This document shows, in pieces, positions 58,590 through 64,000 of a DNA stretch of 64,000 bases; the stretch's first letter is position 1, and each line of letters begins with the position of its first letter. Both the position numbers and the translations under genes were made by a program. The notes beneath the pieces are model-generated. The model searched no databases. It saw only the letters and a list, made by a program, of their open reading frames with translations, and was not told the origin of the DNA. The DNA comes from Talpa occidentalis (lineage: Eukaryota > Chordata > Mammalia > Eulipotyphla > Talpidae). The stretch lies in the NCBI RefSeq assembly GCF_014898055.3, contig NW_023601322.1, positions 72,630,740-72,694,739 on the forward strand, read 5' to 3'.

Positions 58590-58644
58590 GGCTGTTTTTC
58601 TGCCTGCCCAGAGATGTGGCTGTTTCTCTGCCTGCCCAGAGATT
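58590..58644. repeat. Tandem duplication with 28-bp period
   Basis: The unit around TTCTGCCTGCCCAGAGAT occurs twice in direct succession, with one substitution. Confidence 0.9.
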
Positions 58645-58725
58645 CTATGAGCGGCTCAGTGTCCTTGCTATTTTTCTGCTTAAGTTAACATAGATTAAGT
58701 CAATCTACTTAAGTGTCAATTTCTG

Positions 58726-59000
58726 GGGGCCTCCCTGGTGGTGCAAGTGGTTAAGATACAACCTACGAAGCTATCCACAGCCATGAAGCATCAGTTTGAT
58801 CCTTGGCCAGGGAGCTGCCCCCATGGTGCGGCTGACCTCTCCTGACTCGCCCGCTGCTCTCCTCAGCAGTGTATTTCAGTCAATCTGCCTATTCTGCTCC
58901 ACACTCTGACTCTGGTGAATCCTCTCACCCCCTACACCTCTGGCCTGTACCCCAATTTTTGTATGCATAGATAAACAAATCTTTTTAAAAAAAAAAAAGA
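58726..59000 (+). mobile_element. Lineage-specific SINE, copy 11
   Basis: Older subfamily: GGGGCCTCCCTGGTGGTGCA, body CCTCAGCAGTGTATTTCAGT, tail TATGCATAGATAAAC. Perfect 11-bp target duplication GTCAATTTCTG (58,715-58,725 and 59,001-59,011). Confidence 0.96.
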
Positions 59001-59011
59001 GTCAATTTCTG

Positions 59012-60559
59012 TTGCTTGCAGGTAGAAACTCTGTTACAATCCTTGAGAAAGGACAACTGAAAAATTCCCTTTTTTCCAGATGGGTAAATAGAGGCTTAGA
59101 GACTGGCCCAAGCTCATGCAAGCATGACAGTTTCAGAAATGAAGATAGATCGTTAGACAAGATGGGATAGACCAACAGCTGGCAGATGCGTGCCCAGGCA
59201 AGGACGGGCTGCCTCATAAATACAGCTGCCTTATCAGGTAGGACGTCCCCTGTTAGTAGAGGTGTGCAAATAGATCTGGGAAGATTTAAAAGGGAAGCCA
59301 AGCAAAGTAACTCCAGTTCCCTTTGATCGCCTGGATTACACGTTATCATTTGCCCAACTCAGATTACTCTTGGTAATCTTAACACAAAAGTGTTAAGGTG
59401 AAAACACAACTCCTGATACTGAAATTTCAAGTCAAACAGTCACTTTACCAGGGAGCCTATCCCTGAACCAAGACACAGTTGCTGCTAGTCCTGTGTCCTT
59501 GAGCAAAATCATGGCATTTATTGGCCTCTGTCACTTTAATGAAAAAGCCCCTACACCAAACATACAAGCACTGACATTTGCAACTAATTATGGTATTGCT
59601 GATCAGTCAAATTTCATTGCAAATTGCATGTTGAAATTGATAGTGGGCAAGTCATGTATAAACTGGTTGTCTGGAAAAGTAACACAGGCACACAGGACTA
59701 GATTAATAAATCAATTTAGACTCAGCCAGACACTCTGAAGAAAAGATTAGCATTGCCCCAAGATTGCTTGTTTACCCCTGTACCTCCTGCCAATGTGCTT
59801 GCCTTCTAAGGGAAGCTGGTCTTCCTTTAGGCTCTGGCCACTATGGGAGACCACAGGGCGTTGAATATTCCAGCCCTCAATTCTTGGTTTGCAAAATTGC
59901 AGCCTTGAGTAGTGTAGGGAGAGGAAAACTGCTCTACGTTCTACCCACTGCTGAGAAGTCCACTCACAAGGGTTTCCTGGAGGAAAGATGCCTCCTGCTG
60001 CAGCAAAGAGCACCCTTGACCTCCCTTTTGTGGTACTGGACCAGGGGGGCTATAATCCACCTTGAAAGTCCAGGTGAGTTCCCCAAGTCAGGTTGGCTAC
60101 AGAGGAGTGAGCCTGAAGACTCTGGGAGAGGAATCAGAGCGGCCTTAAGAGCTCCCCTTTGGCCTGCTTCCTGTGGGGCCCCAGAGTTAAGAAATACAGA
60201 GAGACACTCTCGGCTTGGCACGAGGTCACAAGATGAGTAGGCACTGTTCTCAGACTGGGCCTGCAGAAGTGACCTCTTGGACAGTCACTCTGTCTCTGCA
60301 CCTGAGGAGGAAGGCAGGAGGACGTACAGAACAGCAGAGTATATAGCTGTCAAGGGATAAGGGGCTGTATACCTGTGAGATGCAGCCAGAGAGGCCACCC
60401 TGACCCACCCAGGATTTCTTCACACTGAACTGCTGAGCCAACACCAGAGGAGAGGGAGTCAGTGCCGCTGCACTATTCACTGAGCCACTCCAACTTGCTC
60501 TGTAGGCCTGTGCAGAGGAAAATCTTCATTTCTATCCTCTAGACTGGGGTTCCATACTC
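59012..60559. other. Intergenic sequence
   Basis: An antisense MIR-like piece lies near 59,060-59,130. The block 59,480-59,760 is AT-rich, repeat-free and motif-dense. The rest up to 60.5 kb shows nothing I can name. Confidence 0.6.
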
Positions 60560-60904
60560 AAATGTCTACAGGAAAGTGGGTTAACTATGGACTGAGAATT
60601 GATGAGCCTGGGTCTGATAGGAGGGGGTGATGAGGATCCAGCTTCAAGAGACTGCCTTCAAGAGACAATGTGAGTTAAATTCAGAAAAATTTAGGCCGGG
60701 GATATAAATTTGGAAGTTGTCAGCAACTTCCAGCCAAGAAACTAGAAGAGATTATCAAGGATGTGAGTGCAGATAAGAGATGAAAAGAGGTCCAAGGACT
60801 GAGTCTTGGAGATGAGGAGGTGCCAGGTTAGAAGACAGAGAGGCACCAACCAGGGAGGGTTTCCTGGGGGCAAGCCAGGAGAGGGTGGTGATGGCCTGGG
60901 TGCC

Positions 60905-60945
<41 letters not shown>

Positions 60946-62420
60946 CCCCATGAGCGCTAGCGAGCAATGAACTCTCTCTCACATGCTCCAAGAGGTGAGG
61001 AAAGTGAGGCCTGAGATTGACAGAGGCTGCTTTGCTGCAGTGCTGGGGAGGAAAGCCTGATGGGAGTAGATGGGAAAATGGAAGGAAGGGGGGAGGAGAG
61101 GAACTGAAGGTGGCAAGAAGAGCCAATTCCTTCTAGGAGCTGTGCCATAAAGAGGAACAGAGAAATAGGGTGAGAGATTGTGGGGGGATGTAAGGCCAAG
61201 AAGAGGCTTTTCTTTAAGAAGAAAAATTACAATATTTTTGTGTGCTGATGGGAATATCCTGGAGAGAGGGGGATTTTGATGATGTGGGTGAGAAAGGGGA
61301 TAACTATTGGAGTGAGGTCCTTGAGTGGATGGTGGAGATGACAGCTGGTGCATGAAAAAGGGGGCTGTCCTTGAACAGAACTGGGAAGGTTCACCCAGAT
61401 TAGGGAAATGGAATGCAGAGTGGATGAGCACAGATGCGGGTGGGTGGGGGAAGTAGTGGTGGAGCCCGTGGAAGTTCTCTTCTGAGGGTTTCTATTTTCT
61501 TAGCAAACTAGGAAGAGGTTGTCAGCTGAGAGTGAGGTGGAGGAGGATGTGTGAAGCAGTCGGCAGGAGAGAGGGTGTGAGTAGACTTGTGGATGTAGTA
61601 TGATTCTGGGCAGCCTTCAGGTCTCACTAAGGGAGGCTGTGGTCCTCAATTTAAAGGGAAACTGGTCAGTCCAGGTGTGGGATTTTCTTCCGCCCCAGGC
61701 AGCCTGTGTGTACGGGCGAGGCGTGGGTGGAGGGCTGAATTTAACCAGGGCAAGATTTTCTCAGGTTACTGTACTGCAGTGAAACTCAAGGGAGAGTATA
61801 ATATTGGATCATGGGCTGTGAGCAGAGTAAGGAGGGAAGTGGGGCATGAGGGGGTGAGGAGGATAAACATTTGCTTGGCTCAGTTGGTTCCAGGAAGAAT
61901 TGTCACAGTGGGGGCACAGGGGAATGAGCTGGAGAAAGAGTCAGTGTTTATTGGTGAGTGGGAAGTATGAAATTGAGATGATGAAGGGATAGCACTGACA
62001 GATAACAACTAGTTGGAAGTCTGGGTATGAAAGTGAGAGGCTGAGGTATTGTGGAAGCCAAGATGATGAAGAGGAGGCCAAGGGACTGAGAAGCCTGTTT
62101 ATCTATATAAATGCTGAAACAGAGAACTATGACAGGGGTGACCTTGAGCAGGGTGACTGGGCTGGGAGATTAAATCTTCAAGGAACAGGGGCAAGTCTGT
62201 AAGTGACCGCAAGAGTGGGGAGTAGTGGGTGGTCTTGTCTGATGACATGGCCTCTGACAATGGGTGTGTGTAAGGAGGAGGACAGAGTGTCCAGAGTAGC
62301 ACTGAGGAACTGAATGGGCACTTCTCATTCCTAGACCTGGGGACACGAGGATCACAAGAGGATAAAACAACTACCTCCTGAGAGGCTGCAGGGGAAGCAG
62401 TCTTCACAGGAGAGGCAGTT
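60560..62420 (-). repeat. Long antisense L2 LINE with reverse transcriptase remnants
   Basis: Nearly 1.9 kb of L2 in minus orientation. Read on the minus strand, short open pieces resemble L2 reverse transcriptase: for example QSLDLFSSLICTHILDNL in place of the usual QGSVLGPLLF-type block, and a stretch near 61,200-61,260 matching the segment before the RT palm. Stops, frameshifts and a GA microsatellite break it. The 5' limit (about 62.4 kb) is approximate. It belongs to the same family as the L2 at 37.2-39.8 kb. Confidence 0.8.
60907..60941. repeat. (GA)n microsatellite
   Basis: About sixteen GA units inside the L2 remnant. Confidence 0.95.
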
Positions 62421-62850
62421 TTCCATTAGAGTAAGAAAATGAAGGGGCCATTCCAAAATGAGGTTGTGGATATAGGCAAGTTTAATGATGCCAGACCACG
62501 AGTTTCAGAGAGGCCAGTGAAAGGATATCTGGACATGGGGAAGAATGGGAGATGAAGTCAGGGAAAGAAATTACAGAACCACAGGGGGTTTAGTCCTATG
62601 GTGAGGGATGCCCCATGAATTCTGGGCCTCTTGTGGGGACAGATTTGAACAGGGACAGACAAAGGGGCTGATGAGAGCAGTCCCCAGGGTCCCCAGCCAG
62701 AGTGGTGACTGACTGGGCAGCTTTGTCGGGTGGGAAGAAAGAACCCTCTTCACTGCCGCAGATGGCAGCTTGGAGATACAGGCAGGGCATCCTCCCAGGG
62801 CAGGCAGAGCTCTGGGCTCCCTCTCTACTCCCAGGTCAGAATATTAATCA
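62421..62850. other. Intergenic sequence
   Basis: No gene recognised; the first part may still be degraded L2. Confidence 0.5.
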
Positions 62851-63120
62851 GGGGCCTCCCTGGTGGCACAAGGGGTTAAGACACAACCTATGAAACTGTC
62901 TGCAGCCTCTGCAGCACGAGTTCGATCCCCAGCCTGGGAGCTACCCACATGGCGCAGCAGACCTCTCTTGACACTCCCGCTGCTCCCCTTAGCAGTGTCT
63001 TTGGTCCGTCTGCCTGTTCTGTTCCCTGTTCTGTCTCTGGTGAATCCTCTCACCTCCCACACCTCTGGCCTGCTCCCCAGCTCTCGTATGCATAAGTAAA
63101 TAAATAAATCCTTAAAAAAA
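62851..63120 (+). mobile_element. Lineage-specific SINE, copy 12a
   Basis: Older subfamily: head GGGGCCTCCCTGGTGGCACA, B box GTTCGATCCCC, body CTTAGCAGTGTCTTTGG, tail TATGCATAAGTAAATAAAT. Flanked by ATTAATCA on both sides (62,843-62,850 and 63,121-63,128). Confidence 0.95.
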
Positions 63121-63320
63121 ATTAATCAAAATACTCTTTATAGAACTGACACTAAAACCACAGACACCTCAATAGAAGAGGACTGCCCAGAAATAGACTC
63201 ATATATAGCATAATAAATGTGTATAAAATAAATTTGGTCCACAAAACAGTAGGAATTAAAAAGCATGGTTATTTCTCAAGGACAATTGGTTAACAATTCG
63301 AGATAAAAGAAATCCAGATC
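63121..63320 (+). repeat. Ancient LINE-1 ORF2 fragment, left of a SINE insertion
   Basis: Diverged L1: 'actaaaaccacagacacctc' and 'ctgcccagaaatagactcat' resemble the ORF2 3' region. It resumes after the young SINE. Confidence 0.65.
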
Positions 63321-63670
63321 GGGCCTCCCGGTGGCGCAGCGGTTGAGCGCTGGGTTGCGAAGCTGCCCGCGGCCTCTGCGGCGCCGGTTCGATCCCCGGC
63401 TGCTCCCCGGCCACCAGAGGAGGGTCCCACATGGCGCGCAGACCTCTCCTGCCGCCCGCTGCTCCCCTCAGCAGTGTACTTCGGTCCTTCTGCCTGCTCT
63501 GCTCCCCGCTCTGGCTCTGGTGAATTCTCTCACCCTCCCGCGCTTCTGACTGTACCCAGTGCATGTATAAACAAAACAAACAAACAAACCAGCAAACAAA
63601 TAAATAATAAATAAATAAAAAACATGCCTCTATATAAAAAAAAAAAAATAAAAATAAAAAATAAAAAAAA
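63321..63670 (+). mobile_element. Lineage-specific SINE, copy 12 (youngest subfamily, with extra 3' tail)
   Basis: Near-identical to copy 9: head GGGCCTCCCGGTGGCGCAGC, intact A box TGGCGCAGCGG and B box GGTTCGATCCC, the GGCCACCAGAGG block, and after the A-rich repeats the extra string AACATGCCTCTATA and a second A-run. Perfect 16-bp target duplication AAAAGAAATCCAGATC (63,305-63,320 and 63,671-63,686). Low divergence and intact boxes suggest a recent insertion. Confidence 0.98.
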
Positions 63671-63686
63671 AAAAGAAATCCAGATC

Positions 63687-64000
63687 TTCACTTTATACTG
63701 AATGAATTCAGATGAATTAACAAGTTAGTGTAGATAATTATATTAGCATAAAGATAGAAAGAGACTTATTCATACGTGATCAATTGATTTTCAACAAACC
63801 ATACCAAAGCAACTCAAGGGGGAACAAATTTTCTTCCCAACAAACAGCGCTAAACTATTGAATGGTCATATGCAACATCATGAACCTTAACCACATGCCA
63901 CACACAAAAATCAACTCTCAAAAAAAAAAAAATTAACTCAGTAGGGAATATAGGCCTATATATGAGCAATGTACAAATGTATATATACAAATATTATAAG
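63687..64000 (+). repeat. Ancient LINE-1 ORF2 fragment, right of the SINE, runs off the edge
   Basis: Diverged L1: 'caattgattttcaacaaacc', 'gcaactcaagggggaacaaa' and 'acacaaaaatcaactctcaa' in the order of the ORF2 3' region. An A-run and AT-rich sequence fill the last 60 bases. Confidence 0.7.

Larger units (their letters stand above)
54840..58725. other. Intergenic sequence
   Basis: Contains the antisense L1 at 55,265-55,810, an unassigned repeat at 57,160-57,570, a weak MIR near 57,020-57,070 and a 28-bp tandem duplication at 58,590-58,644. No exon recognised. Confidence 0.6.

Noticed and set aside
59735..59765. U6-like core (AAAGATTAGCAT followed by GCCCC)
   Set aside because: Only about 17 bases resemble U6; the 5' stem, the rest of the RNA and the T-run are absent.
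1..64000. CRISPR arrays, operons, phage or plasmid features
   Set aside because: The window is mammalian; tandem and dispersed repeats present are microsatellites, SINEs and LINEs without spacer structure.
35331..64000. Exons of a neighbouring gene upstream of JADE2
   Set aside because: I looked for conserved protein blocks with splice borders on both strands and saw none; all better open frames lie in repeats or lack recognisable sequence.

Overview
This window is nuclear DNA of a placental mammal. Split coding exons with consensus splice sites spell the N-terminal part of a vertebrate chromatin protein, a CpG island sits at the expected 5' end, and the rest is full of L2, MIR, L1 and hAT fragments plus at least twelve copies of one young tRNA-derived SINE. 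The SINE does not look like the families I know from primates, rodents, carnivores, ruminants and whales, horses or vespertilionid bats. A laurasiatherian such as another bat lineage or a pangolin is possible, but I cannot name the species from sequence alone.

Region 1 to about 35.3 kb is the 5' part of JADE2 (PHF15) on the minus strand. Seven coding exons join in frame into the first 319 residues: start codon exon at 24,787-24,844, then 22,686-22,774, 11,236-11,393, 5,013-5,167, 4,142-4,353, 2,812-2,979 and 1,023-1,139. They encode the basic, serine-rich N-terminus, the N-terminal region that the JADE family uses in HBO1 (KAT7) complexes, the first PHD finger, the zinc knuckle, and the start of the second, extended PHD finger. 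The remaining exons lie beyond the left edge. The 5' UTR exon or exons must lie in the large CpG island (about 31.6-35.3 kb), where several strong minus-strand splice donors suggest alternative first exons.

Region 35.3-64 kb is upstream intergenic sequence. I recognise no exon in it. It holds a nested L2 with hAT-like and L1 insertions (37.2-39.8 kb), a compact hAT-like element with clear ends (50.9-51.2 kb), a SINE dimer (49.4-49.9 kb), a 5'-truncated LINE-1 (51.9-54.0 kb), a long antisense L2 (60.6-62.4 kb) and an older L1 broken by a young SINE at the right edge.

I found no previously undescribed molecular system. The most useful second-look items are two young SINE copies that share an extra 3' tail, the SINE dimer, the start codon placed directly on a splice acceptor, the alternative first-exon donors, and several non-repetitive AT-rich blocks with dense transcription-factor motifs that may be conserved enhancers.
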